From Stemphylium vesicarium (lineage: Eukaryota > Ascomycota > Dothideomycetes > Pleosporales > Pleosporaceae), in NCBI GenBank assembly GCA_004380135.1, contig QXCR01000057.1, forward strand, positions 62,001-126,000: DNA of 64,000 nt, written 5' to 3'. A program made the position numbers and the translations under genes. Under the pieces are notes generated by a model. The model did not search any database. It saw only the letters and a program-made list of their open reading frames with translations, and was not told the origin of the DNA. Below, in pieces: positions 10,926 to 23,273 of the stretch. Each line of letters begins with the position of its first letter. Position 1 is the first letter of the stretch.

Positions 10926-11439
10926 GCATACTTAGCTTCGGCTTCATGCGGAGTCTCTATAGCTTTGGGCAGCATGTCTGCAAGGTGGAAAATATCTGGT
11001 AGGGTACCGTGTGGCAAAACGAACGAATGCGCAACGAGGAGAGTGAAAGATGGGCTAGTTCTTACACGGCGCAATATGGCTTCTTTGCGGGATCTTGATT
11101 CAGGATACCAGTGTACAACTATTGTCTGAATGTTTTCATTGTATCCTCTCTACTCCTTCGGGGCGACCGGCGCTGATGCTTGCTGAATGTCACTTTTTTC
11201 CTGACAAAACATTGGTTCTACACACACTTGTGACCTGCAAATTAAATACTAGGCCTTTCCATGCCTTCACCATGGCAGCAGCAGCATCACCCTGGCTGCT
11301 ATAACGCAGTGGGTGCCTAGGTATCTTCAAACTACCCACTTGAGCACGGACACGAAATGCGGCGAACCAACACCTCCGAGAGGATCGTCCCAGCTTTTTG
11401 TGGCACAACATCGATGCTCCAACGCTACGACTAACAAAT
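10926..11439. other. Intergenic, RIM1 to MTO1
   Basis: About 510 bp between two plus-strand mitochondrial genes. No gene is supported. It holds the RIM1 3' UTR and the MTO1 promoter. Confidence 0.4.
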
Positions 11440-13576
11440 ATGCAAAGAATTGTGCCCCTTCCAGTGCGACAGCTCTGGGGACATGCGCCACGCGTACGGT
11501 CAATAAGGCGCTTCAATCGAAGCCGCCGAACATTTGCGACAGTCTCCAGCACTGAACGGTACGCCACTACAATAGACTACCCCGCCAGTCGCCCATGTCT
11601 GACCTGTTTCTAGGCCATACGATGTGATAGTAATCGGCGGTGGCCATGCAGGCTGCGAGGCCTCCGCAGCGGCAGCACGCGCCGGTGCACGAACAGCCCT
11701 TGTTACGCCCTCGGTCGAAAACCTCGGTGTCTGCTCCTGCAATCCTTCCTTTGGCGGAATCGGCAAGGGCACAATGCTTCGCGAAATCGATGCTCTAGAC
11801 GGTGTGGTTGGTCGCATAGTGGACAAAGCTGGTGTGCAATTCCGGGTACTCAATAGGAAGAAGGGACCTGCAGTTTGGGGACCACGGGCGCAGATTGATA
11901 GGGCGCTGTACAAGAAATATATGAAGGACGAAATGTTGACGTACAAAGGGCTGAGTGTTGTAGAGGGAAAGGTGGCGGATATCATTGTGGATCAGACGCA
12001 AGAGGAGGGATCCAAGGGGACGTACGGTAAGATTACTGGTGTCAGACTGGAGAGTGGGGAGATAATACCGACTGGAAATGTGGTAATTACGACTGGCACC
12101 TTCCTGGGTGGAGAAATACACATAGGACTCGAAGCATATCCGTCTGGACGCATGGGAGAGGCTGCGACAACGGGACTGAGCAAGAGCTTGAGGGAGGCCG
12201 GCTTCACACTGGGGAGACTGAAGACAGGGACGCCACCGCGGTTGGATGGCAAAACAATCGACTACAAAGTCTTGGAAGCGCAAGAGGGGGACAATCCACC
12301 GATGCCCTTCAGCTATCTGAACGAACGCGTCCAAGTGGAAAACCAACTCTTAAACCATGAGACACGAACAAACGAAGCAACGCACGACGTAATACGAAAC
12401 AATCTCGATAAATCAATACACATCCGGGAGACGGTAAAAGGTCCACGATATTGTCCATCGCTAGAATCAAAGGTCATCCGTTTCGCCGACAAAACATCAC
12501 ATATCGTCTGGCTGGAGCCAGAAGGATTCGACAGCGACATGATATACCCGAACGGTATCTCCTGCACTGTACCTGCAGATGTTCAAAATACCATGCTCAA
12601 GACGATCAAGGGTCTTGAAAATGTAACCATGCTACAGCCTGGCTACGGTGTTGAATACGACTACGTCGACCCACGCCATCTGCGCTCTACCCTAGAGACA
12701 AAGAACATCTCCGGCCTATTCCTGGCAGGCCAAATCAACGGAACCACTGGCTACGAAGAAGCTGCTGGCCAGGGCATAATCGCAGGCATCAATGCCGGAC
12801 TGAAGAGCCTAGGCAAAGAAGCCATGGTCCTTACCAGAGCCGATGGCTACATCGGCATCATGATCGATGACCTGATCACCAAAGGCGTCTCAGAGCCCTA
12901 CCGCATGTTCACCTCGCGCTCCGAATACCGCATGTCGGCGCGCGCCGACAACGCCGACACGCGGCTAACAGCCATGGGCCGGGCCTCAGGCGTAATTAGC
13001 GATACGCGATGGCAAGCGTTCGAAGACGAGGCCTCACAAATGGCCGCGCTAACCCAAATCCTGCAGTGCAAAACTCTAGGCTGGACAGACTGGAAGCAGC
13101 ACGGCTTCGCCGTCCGAAACGACAGCACAAAACGCTCTGCATACGACCTCCTCCGTCTCCCCAACACCACACCTACATCACTCACCTCGCTGCTTCCAGA
13201 CATCAAAGCCTTTTCCCCGCGCATCAGAGACCGCGTGCACATCGAAGCTACATACGCCCCCTACGTCGCCGCACAAACTGCATCCCAGGCCCGCTGGCTC
13301 AAAGACGAGTCGCTCAAGCTGCCGCTCAATCTCAACTACGAAGCTATTTTCGGCCTGAGTTTCGAGGAGAAGCGCGCGCTGGAGGTTGCGAGACCGGAGA
13401 GCGTGGGCATGGCGAGGAGGGTTGAGGGTGTGACGCCTACGGGTGCGCTGAGGTTGCTGCAGTATGTCAAGGGGGTGGGAAAGGAGGAGAGGATGGCGAG
13501 GTCGAGGGAGGAGATTGAGGCGAGGAAGGAGAGGTATAGGGGTGTGATGCCTGGGGTGGGTGTGGAAGGGTTGTGA
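11440..13576 (+). CDS. MTO1: Mitochondrial tRNA uridine-5 carboxymethylaminomethyl modification enzyme (MnmG/GidA family)
   Basis: Exons 11440-11558 and 11614-13576 (55-nt intron, GTACGC...CTAG) give 693 residues. The first ~38 residues are rich in Arg and lack acids (MQRIVPLPVRQLWGHAPRV...), a mitochondrial targeting signal. Exon 2 opens with the FAD-binding Rossmann motif VIVIGGGHAGCEAS and CNPSFGGIGKG. The family signatures GPRYCPSLESK and GQINGTTGYEEAAGQG are both present, as is the C-terminal helical domain that contacts MnmE. With the GTPase partner (MSS1/MnmE) the enzyme installs the C5 modification of the wobble uridine in mitochondrial tRNAs. Translating exon 2 alone would lose the start of the Rossmann strand, which supports the two-exon model. 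Confidence 0.92.
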
Positions 13577-15305
13577 GGATTTGAACGCGTTTTTTTTTTG
13601 GGGGGGGGAGGGGTTGTTTGTACGATATTTGCGTGGGTGAGACCAAGTGTGAAGGTCGGTCGGAGTGATTGAATGTATGATGAACAGACAAGAAATGTCA
13701 GGGTAGATATTCGACGTCATTATCTGACGTATACCTCTAACCTTTGCCATCCTCCTCTATCCCACATTCCACATCACACACAAAGCTCACGCCCCCGGCC
13801 CCAAATCTCTCCAACCACACAGACATCGACCTTCACCCCGGCCATTCCCACCTTATCCCCGAAAACCACACCCCCCATAGCGCAATCCCGGATATTTGGA
13901 ATTCAAAGAAGAAAAAAGGCCCGAAGCATCATAAAATCAGGTCCAGCGCAGCTCGTACCGACTGGATCTCAGCAAAAGGCGGTAAAGTAGCGCAAAGCAA
14001 GACAAGACAAGACAAGGTAGGGTAGGGTAGTAAGCAGGAAACTTGTGTATTTACCCAAGATTGCGCCCGCAACAACCTTCTTCTACAGCCTTGCTCTCAT
14101 TGTTTTCTCCCGCCCTCTTTTTTTTAGCCGGTGGCAGTTGGACGTACCATTGCGCATCGTCAGCACAGACGATAAGGCAGACGGCCCGCCGGTTGGATGA
14201 TCTGGGTTGTGTTTAGTTTGGTGCTAGCTAGTAGAGTCTAGGTAAAAAGTCTAGTAGAGTTCTAGGGCGGATATGATCTAAGGCAGAAGGAAAAAGTCTA
14301 GAATGTGTGTTTTTTGAAAGGTTAATTACGGCAGACGGGAAAAAGGCAAGGTAGTGTGTTTCGGATGGGAAGGGATGTGAAACACGACTTGGGGAAAGAG
14401 TGATGGGAATGCGGAAGGAGCGTGCGAGTGAGGCTGGATGCGATGGTTGGTGTGCGGAGAGCCAGATGATGACGACGGAAAGATGCGTGTATGTGAAGCA
14501 GGTCACGATAGCAAGTAGATTTATGAAGATTTATGCAATTTTGCATTGAGTGATTGAAAAGATGCTTTCGGATATTATACAGAGCGCTGTCCATCATCAT
14601 CTTCTTCATCCATGAAAGGAGAGAGCGAGAGAGAGGACAAAGCGTCAACCACAGTCGATATACCATTGATATCCCCTCGAGGTAACAACAACCCACACTC
14701 TACCCAACACACACGCATACAACTTTTGCAAGCAAGCAAACCACATCGCCAACGGCTCGAGGATATATCCAACAATGGGCAAGAGAGCGCTCTGGCGAAT
14801 TGCGTACAACAACGACAGCAACAACGAGAAAGGCGAAGCAAGAAAAGGAAAAAAACAAACAGAAACGATGTGAGGCAGAAGAGAGAGAAAAGAAAAAACA
14901 AGAAAGGGGTACTCATGTTCGTGGTAGTTTGTCGTCACCAGCCCTCCCTTCAGCTCCAAGGTGAAATAGAGACAGGACAGAGAGGTAGATAGATAGAGGA
15001 GAAAAGAAAAAAAGATAGCATGCAATGCCAATGCCGATGTCAAAAAAAGCGCAAGACATCATGTGAGCGATATATGCCTCTAAGAAAAGGATAACAAGAG
15101 AGGACAAAGACACGCAACATCGGTCTAGGAGATTAAAGAAGTTGAAACGAAAGAGAGAGGTTGAAAAAAAAAAACGAGGAATACAAAAACAGGTATCCCA
15201 TTCTAAGATGACCTGCGCCTTTACTGCGCCGAGATGCTCATTTCACGTGTGTAACGTTCGTGATGGGGGTGTTCTTGTGTTGATTGGATGGGCGGGTATG
15301 CATTT
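13577..15305. other. Convergent 3' flanks of MTO1 and STE12
   Basis: About 1.7 kb between two convergent genes. It begins with a T9-G9 run (13592-13610) and is purine-rich on the plus strand from ~14600 to 15180 (GAGA and AAAGA microsatellite-like tracts), probably the long STE12 3' UTR. Two overlapping plus-strand frames between 13673 and 14025 are both open and basic (for example KKKKGPKHHK), but neither has a convincing start with splice support. A small gene here is possible, not established. Confidence 0.4.
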
Positions 15306-17674
15306 TCAGTAGTGGCTACCTGCCATAAGGCTGTGTTGTGGTGGCGCCATGGTCATGCCGAGACCGGGGCCGGGAATGTCGTTGATGGAGTGAGACAGGC
15401 CGGAGAGGTACTCGTTACCAGACTCGGGCGATAGGTCATCCTCAAGCGAGTGGAGGTGGTCTTCCTCGCCCTCGAGGTCCTCTTCTTGGTAGTCGCTCAG
15501 CGGCTCGCCGTCAGCGCGGGGCTCGTGTGTGCGACGATGTCTAGATGAACTAATTAGTGTCTTGCTTTATTTTTGATTGGGGGGAGCTAAATATGGTAAC
15601 GTACTGGGCAAGGTTGTCTGAGCGCGAGAAGGCCTTGTTGCACAGCGGGCAAACGTATGGTCGTTCTTGTGTGTGGGTGCGCACGTGTCTAAGCGCCAGG
15701 GTCAGCGTCTATGCGAAACAAGAAAAGAATAGTGGGGAAATGCGTAACCAAGTGATGCGAAAATAGAGAAATGGGGAAATTGCGAGCGCTTACCTCTTGA
15801 GATGTTCTAATCTCTTGAACAGACGACCGCATGTGGGGATCGGGCAAGAGTGTGACTTTTGTGGGTATGGGCCAATCTCCATCATGGTGGCACTTCGGGC
15901 GCGCCTGTAGACAGGGCCACCGGCACCGGCGGTACGGGCGACGGCACTGTGCTGCAGGGGGCTCTCGAACAGCTCACCATTGACAAGAGTGTTCAAGTCG
16001 TCGTGCTGTAATTGGGCGGGCTGAGGCTCTGGGCTCTCCTCAACAGTGTTGAGAGGAGTTCCTTGCCGGGACATGTCGAGAAGAGGCTTCGACTCGGGCA
16101 TGTGCTGAGGGTAGCTTGCGCCGTGGGTGCTGTTGGGCGAGTTGTGCGCAGACTCATCGACCTCAGCCAGGGGAACCACAGAGCTCGACATGGACCGCCT
16201 CAAGTCGCTTGGGCGGTGGACCTGGTGAGCACCCGCGCCGGAAGCAGTGACAGCAGCAGTAATGCCTGCGGAGAGGGAAGAGCGCCTTCTCCGTTGCTTG
16301 TAGGTGGGCGAGCCTTCAATGACAGAGTAGACGTTGCCTGGAGCGAACGGTCGAGAGACACCGGGGTATCCAGGTCCCATCAGGTTTGATGGTGGCATGT
16401 TCATCAAAGGGTTGAAGGTGTTGGGAGCTGGGAGGTCTGGGATGGCACTGTAAAGACCAGTGTCCTCGTTCGCAATGTAGGCTGGCTCGGAACCAAGACC
16501 AATCTGGTGTTGGGGAGGAGTCAATGGCTCAAAAGACATGCCGCGAGTGCTGTAGTCCTCGTAGTGGGAAGAGACGAATGAAGGAGCAGGCGAATACTCC
16601 ATGTATGCGGGCATGGAGCTGTGGCGCTGGTGAATCTGGGACAATGGGATGCCGTTGCGGTCGTATTGGAAAGACTGGCTCATCTCGCGGTGCTCTCTGC
16701 TCTTGACAACGTTGTTGGGCATTGAAGGTGGCATGGACATTTGCTGGTGGTACTGGGCCATGGGGTCTTCGTGGTGCATTGGTTGCTGCATTTGTTGCTG
16801 CATCTGAGGCATGGGCTGTTGTACTGGGACCATGGTTGGTGGGGGCATGGAGTCCATACTGCGCATGTCGGGGGATGTGCTGGGGTACTGTGGCTGCACG
16901 TTGTTGTTGAAGGATGATGAGTTGGTTTGTTGCGCCTTGGTGAGCTGCTCGAAGAGCGACTGGGACGAGTCGAATTCGAAAGAGAGGGCGGGCTCGCTGA
17001 CGGCCATGGTGGTGGCCTCCTGGCCCATCTTCTCGCGCTTGAGATCGCGCTCCAATGCATCGAGGAACAGCCTGTCGTGGGGAACGCTGTACCAGTAAAA
17101 GACCTTTTGCTTCTTCTGTGTTCGGATGCAGTTGTTCTTGTAGAGAAAGTCAAGGAAGGCGCTCTTGGGCTCCTCCAATGAAGCATCTGTACCCGACTTC
17201 AGGTTACGAAGATCTGAGAAGATGCCCTCTTCGAACTTCTTTGAGTTCTTGACTGGGCGGCCAAAAGCCTGGAATCTGAAGGACAAGCATCGTACAATGT
17301 CTGTGCCTGAGATGTGAAAGAGGTTGTTCCTGGAGGTGGGTTAGTAAGGATTGGGGTAGGGTATGTGATGCGCGAAGACTCACCATAGAACGCAAGAGAC
17401 GTATTCGCCTGTGGGTAGAAGAAACCTGCGGATGTACTGATCCGGTTGCCAGTCAACGGGCGCGGAGATGAGGAAGTACTTGACTGCAGCAGTGTCAGTA
17501 GGCGACAGCAATGCGAAGACGAGTGAAGCACATACGGTTGTCAACTTGCTGCAGAGCAACGACACTGTCCGGCGGCAGGCTTTGCTGGGCATCCTGATCT
17601 AATAAGAAAGTCTCAGGCGCGACGGATCGTGCCTGGGGCGGCGGCATCTGAGCATGGTGGGCGGATGGATACAT
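15306..17674 (-). CDS. STE12: Transcription factor STE12 (STE homeodomain plus two C2H2 fingers)
   Basis: Five exons: 17674-17536, 17483-17384, 17329-15794, 15688-15605, 15540-15306, giving 697 residues. All joins keep frame and use canonical introns of 52-105 nt. The STE DNA-binding domain spans ~residues 35-160 (LKYFLISAPVDWQPDQYIRR, SCVLWNNLFHISGTDIVRCL, SFRFQAFGRPVKNSKKFEEG). A long Gln/Pro/Met-rich central region follows. Two C2H2 fingers lie near residues 570-626 (CPIPTCGRLFKRLEHLKRH and CPLCNKAFSRSDNLAQHRR), the second split by the last intron. Fungal STE12 with such fingers acts downstream of the Fus3/Kss1-type MAP kinase in mating, hyphal fusion and, in pathogens, host invasion. In several fungi alternative splicing of a finger exon alters activity; the small 84-nt exon here is a candidate. 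The ATG at 17674 precedes the typical MYPSAHHAQ-like start. Confidence 0.93.
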
Positions 17675-17990
17675 GGTGCGCTGCAACACGATCCTCTATG
17701 ATGGTGTTTGAAAGTCGGAACGTCAGACGTGGTGGCCCGACAGTGGGTTTGTGCGGGTTGAAGACTGGGAATAGCTCGACGAGGACCGGCCAGGATCGAA
17801 AACGAAAGAGTGTCAGGATATGTTTAAAAGGATAGGATAATAAAACGCTGCAACTGTGCGGATAATAAAAACGTGAGGAACCTGCCTCAGATAGCAGTCT
17901 CAAGATTCACCAAGAAAGTACAGCTCTGGGAGGGGGATACGAAACGCAAATCTGAGGGGGCAGCGGCAGCTTTAGGTGTCGGAGGGCGTG

Positions 17991-17997
17991 TGAAACA
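17991..17997 (+). promoter_or_regulatory. Candidate STE12 pheromone response element
   Basis: TGAAACA, a perfect match to the yeast pheromone response element bound by Ste12, lies 317 bp upstream of the STE12 start codon. It could mediate autoregulation. Seven-base matches on either strand are expected about eight times by chance in a window this size, and I noted others (14378, near 58905, near 47386), so position is the only argument. Confidence 0.25.
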
Positions 17998-18586
17998 GGA
18001 GACTAGTGGTCTCACATTGATCTATTTCCGCACGCCAGTCAGCGGCCTGGCCAGTGCAGGTAGCGCGGCCAATTGGGGCGCCGAAGGACCCAGCAGCGAC
18101 CAAGTTGGCTGCAGGGGTGCCGGCGACTCGTGGGACGGGGCCGTGCATGCGCTGGTGACGGCGCTCGAGGGCGAGAGGGCTGGCTAGAGGGCTTGGCCTG
18201 GGCCACGGATGCGTTGGGATCTTGCCCGCCCGTCGTGGTGAAGGTGGAGGAGGAAGTGGGTTCCGCGACCTGGCCATGCCTGCTGGCATGACGCTGACGG
18301 AGCTCGCTTGCTGGCTTGCTGGCTGGCTGCCAGTGGACGAGGTCGTTAATGGGCGACGATATCGAGCTGGGGGAGGGAGACGGCAAGAGGGGCGACTGCC
18401 CAAGGTGGGCTGCGCCTGCCACACACGGTCGCCCTTTCTGGGTCGCCCTTGCCTCGCGCTGCGTCGTCCGCGACTGCCCGCTATTGTTCCCTGGTGTGCT
18501 GCTTCCGCTGCGTGGTGCTGCGCGCGCTACGTGCTTGCTCCCTCGCTCCCTCCAAGCTCGCCCGCCCGCTCGCTGCTCTCCTCTCG

Positions 18587-18618
18587 CACTTGCCCACTTG
18601 CCCACTTGCCCACTTGCC
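18587..18618. repeat. Four perfect copies of CACTTGCC
   Basis: An 8-bp unit, CACTTGCC, is repeated four times head to tail without mismatch in the GC-rich DNA upstream of STE12. It lies in no supported gene. The repeat number may be polymorphic. Confidence 0.8.
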
Positions 18619-21600
18619 CTGCGCTTTTTCGCCTCGGCGCACCCCCCGTTTCCGGCCTAGCCCGCTACTCCACTCTGCACACTCTCCAAAACCTTAACCC
18701 TCGCTTGCATCCCACCACGAGGCCCTGGAGACACAGACTCCCAGTTTGCCCACCTCGAGTATCGATCATCGCGGTCCGAAGGCGGCCGCTGCTGCGCTGA
18801 TGAGGAAAAGCACGCTTCTTGCGCCAGTCTAGCTTATTGATCCGCCCGCCCTCTCGTCACGTCTCTGTGCCACCAGTGCAAAGTGAATGCGCTGCAGCGA
18901 GGCGCAAACTGACCTGCCACCTAGAAGCCCGGCGGCGCCCTTCGTCCCATGGTCTCTACCACAAACTCTCGGATCCCGCTAACGGTGCTGCTGCTGCGCA
19001 GTTGCGACATTTTCTTCTTTTGCCGCTTTCTGTCCGCTGTCACCTGGACCCTTCGCCGCTGCAATTGCTACGGCCACCAAAGTCGTCTGGTGCTGTTGTG
19101 AACCATGAGCTCATCCATCCGCACCATGGCCGGCAAATGCCACCCTGCCTAGATTCTTCACCCACCACTACTGCTACCCCAACTTGTGCGCTACTGATGC
19201 AGGAACATCACACGCTGAACGCTGCACCTTCGTTCAAATCAGGCCCGTCTGTGCGTTGCAGCAGCATGTCTTCCATGACCGCTACCCAGCCTCGTCGTTG
19301 AAGTCATCGTTGTGTGTGGCTGATCGGTATCCCAAGTAGGGTGCGTCTAGACGCAGGAACGAGCAGAAGCAACACTGGAGCATGGTTTGATCTTCATCTG
19401 AAACGCGCCTTTAGCCAGCCTTGCGGGAGCGTCCATCGACTCTTGCACATCTCTTCAATCTCGCCGGGCCCAACTCACCCCCATCCAATCTGTCGCTTCT
19501 TCATAGTCACCTCAATGCATCTCTTGCATCCTCGTCCATACGATGGGAACGCGCAATCAATCCGTGCCCTGGACTGCACACTTGCTTCTGCTCGGCGTGA
19601 CGCTCCGCCCGCAAGCCAGTGAGGTGTGGGAGCGGTTTCAGAAATTACTTTTGGTTAGCCGTTATCCACCGGTCGTCTTCCCCCATTGGTCGGGGAACAA
19701 ATCAGGTTCCTCGGCGTCATTCCCTCCTGCGTGCAAGCGCCGTCCACTTTGAATGCCATGGGGCACCGTTGCTTGTACATTCATGCGTTGAGTAGACCTG
19801 ATGTCACGGGCACAATCTTCCTCTGCTGCCAGCTTTTGCTTGCCGGCCAAACGGTGGGGAATCCTGCTGCTGGTGGAGTTGCGCGAGAGACATTAGCAAA
19901 TACCTACTGGGATCCTAATCGCACGCCACATAATCTTGAAATGAATCGCAAGCCCCGGGGACGAGTCAACCCTTCTCATCCCGCTGCGGTTTCTGCCATC
20001 AATCCGGCATGCTCTCGTCCGGCTTGCTTGAACCCATATCGCGGCCGAACCCATAACTGACTTTGTGTAGTAAACATCGGCGCCGTTTCTACAAACGCTT
20101 GCGCCTGACAGTGGGACTTGCAGTACCGTTGCCGAAAACAATTTCCCGCGCTGCTTGTCTTCGCTAGTGATGATACGCCTGACGGAGCAAACAGCCATTT
20201 GGGTTGGTGTGCGATTGTACCTGCGTTAGCGGAGCCTGGAGTCGCATTTCTGAAACTCATGGCCCTCAGGCCGACTGCCGAAATGGGAGACGGGCTGCCG
20301 GTCAAAAGTGGACTGGCTTCGCTTACACCTAACCTTTTGGCATGACATGATAGTGACCTGCATGCAATGTCTGCGCTTGGCCTTAAGCTTTGCTGATATA
20401 GAAAGAAACGGTTAGACGCACGTGGTGCAACGCATTCCCCACTCAGATATTGAAAAACCGTTAGTGCCACCAGTAAGTCATGGCTCGACCGGCAGCGGAC
20501 AAACGTCTTGCAAAGGTAAAGGCAAAAGGCATGGCGAGAGGTTGGGCTTCGTCAACCGTCTTTCGGCGACTGGGTTGAAGAGCCGAAAGCAACCCTGGAG
20601 TTGACGACCTGGCAACTTTAGCCGTCGTTGCCGCTTCAGTACGAGCTGTACCCCTTTTGCTCCATCATGCCCGTCAACGTGGGCAATCCCATGCCCCGAG
20701 TATTCAAGTCGGATGCATTGAGACAAACTTTCCCCAGCACTGCTGATCAATTGCCGCACCCGCTTTACGGCAGGCCTGGCGAGCAATGTCACTGCCGATG
20801 GCGCCAAAGACCGCGTAGCCGAAGCAGGCTCGTTTCCGCCTTTAGTTGTTGATCTGCTGTGCGTGTGTCAAATATCGATGTCTTGTATCAGCCCGTCGGC
20901 AGTTTCACATCCATTCGTCACTTGCAAGAGGGTCCATTCACACAACGTAATCGCGTGACGGGATGATCAGACTCTACGACGGGTACTATTCGTAGGCCCG
21001 GGCCTGGGTTGATCTGGAGATCAGTAGGAGTTTGGAGATCATGGCGCTAGGCAGACGAGGAAGGTATACCTCAACCGCAGTCTAGAGTGACTTGTGGCAT
21101 GCGAAACACGAGTAGACATCTACACTAGTATTAGCATCTTCTGGAACTTTTCTACGTGTCCAGCTACTCCAAGTGACTCGGCTCTTTGCAATTGCGCCAT
21201 TACTCTTGCGAAGTTATGCCGACGTTCATTAGAGTTCCTTGGCGGAGACGGTGGTCGACTAACGAAGCGAAGCCACCAGCTCTGTCTTAGTGTCTTCTTC
21301 ACGCAGAACGCATGACACATGGGAGAACCAAGACTGATACCAATCATGAGCTACTGCAACTACTCACAGAGAGCGGCCCGCGGGAAGAAGGCGGTATGCT
21401 AGTGCAGCGTGTGTGATCCCGTTGGGGAGTGTTGAGCTTCCCAGTTGACCGGAGATATGTATGCATGTTCCATGTCCCATGGTGGCAAAATAGATCAAAC
21501 AGCAAGCAAGTTCCTGTCTTCGAACACAAATGGCGGACCTTGATCGCGGAGGTCCGCCCCGGAGATTTGCAGAGGGCCCCTCACCCCGCTGGAATCGATA

Positions 21601-23273
21601 ATCGTAGATTCCAAATATGGCAATCGTAACTTTACAGTCGCCAATCATGAATCTCTCTTGAGGAAGCTGAGTCGACGTCGTACACTACTGCTCGGTATAT
21701 CCCGCCAGGATCCGTCGATCCAGTTCTCGTGACACTTGCGTCCATGCGGCGTTGGCTCTTGAAGATGTTACAGAAGACTTGTAGGCGCCGAAAGCTTAAA
21801 GACATATCAACTTAGGGTCGAGGGCAACTGACTTGGGGGAGCCCCGCCGTGGAGCACAATTGTAGACAAGTGCAAGTACGAAAGTGGGCAAACCCCCGGA
21901 GACCATCGTGAGACGATGAAGCCCGGAGAAACCGTGGGATAGCTGAACTACGCGATCGTGGAGGACAATTGCATGAAACGTCGGCGACCTTTGTGAGTAG
22001 TGGCAAGTGTGCAAGCATGGGTTGCCAGTCGATCAGGTTGACGAGCGATCAAAATCCCCAGAACAAGGAAACTGCATAGAGTTTCGAGGCTCGAACCGCT
22101 GCTGCTCACCAATTGATCTATGAGTCGTTGGCAGGCCGTTTCCATCACCCTACTGTCTGGTGCGTAGTCGGGTGTGGTGGCGTTGTCTCGAGCGCAGGCC
22201 ATCCATTGTAAAAGGTTTGGGGACCCTGAAGACATGTATGTCGCCTTCTCCGGCATGTGACCAGGTGTTCCTGTCGATGCAAGTGTATACTCGCCCGCAG
22301 TCCGCCGATTTTCGCTATTCGAGGCGAGCTGACAAGTAACGACTCAACGCACTGCTTGCATGTTAGTTGCTCAAGGGCGGTGCAATTAACGCAGCTTGAC
22401 GTTCGAGAAATGCAGGTTGAACCGAGGAAAAAGACTACCCAGAACACTGCTTCAGCCCTCCTGTTTCAACGCAGCCTGGTATTTCGAGGTGTACTTTTTT
22501 CTGAGCTGTACTTTTGGGCAGCAACAAGAGGCACTAACGAGCATAGCTTCGCGGGAAACTGTATCACATGATTAGCCACCAAGCCGTCGCGTTTAGATTT
22601 GTTCTCGGTGAATTTGTGCCTTGCTTCTCACTTGGAGTGGAAAGTGAGGATGTAGATGGAAAGAGTCGAGAGAGACGCTTCCTGCATTCGGCCACTAGCG
22701 GTTCTTGGCAAAAGTCACACGGTAGCTACGAGCTTGAAGCTGAGCTCTCAGAGCGACCACGAACACGCGAATGCATCCGCATCAATGATATCTTTATTTG
22801 TGGCGAAAGCCGGCTCACCTTCTTGCGTCCCTGCAGCTCTATCCCACACGCCAATTGGCCTACAAAATCTTTCGCGGCTCACACAGAATCGGCAAGCTTT
22901 GTGTTTGGCCGCCTCACGTGCTTCTTGTACCTGGGTTCGCAATGACGTCAAAACAAACCGGCGGGCGATAGTCGCAAGGACCCCGGCCTACATGTCATGC
23001 GGTATACGGCCCGTTGGTCTGTTCAGCACATCAACGACAAGACGACTTCAAATCGAAAATGATCCAAAAGAATCGAACGCTTCTAGGAGCGGTGCTGAGG
23101 TAGGTAGCGCACTCCGCAGTTTCTCACATTGAAGAAGTTTTTTACAATCATCAATCCTTCTTTTACTTTATATTTTAACACATTGTCAATATGGAGCCTA
23201 TACATAATCTCCTTGTCTACCTTCTATCTAAAGCAGTCAACATCCCATTTCAAATACCATCAACCAACAATAA

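Larger units (their letters stand above)
17675..23273. other. 5.6-kb gene-free divergent interval, STE12 / CRD1
   Basis: STE12 and the cardiolipin synthase gene are transcribed away from each other and no gene could be supported between them. The part next to STE12 (17.7-18.9 kb) is GC-rich and contains a small tandem repeat and GCTTGCTGG-type repetition. Open frames up to ~190 codons occur on both strands in 18.0-18.8 kb, as expected of GC-rich sequence, and lack recognisable domains. From ~19.3 to 23.2 kb the sequence has average composition and no domain or intron-like structure. It may hold a long STE12 leader, regulatory DNA, a non-coding RNA or eroded repeats. Confidence 0.45.

Noticed and set aside
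18039..18800. Overlapping open frames of up to 192 codons on both strands
   Set aside because: GC-rich sequence opens frames on both strands by chance; no domain, start context or introns support any of them.
22070..22175. Minus-strand B-box-like GGTTCGAGCC suggesting a tRNA
   Set aside because: The T stem does not pair, the acceptor stem does not close and no proper A box is found upstream.
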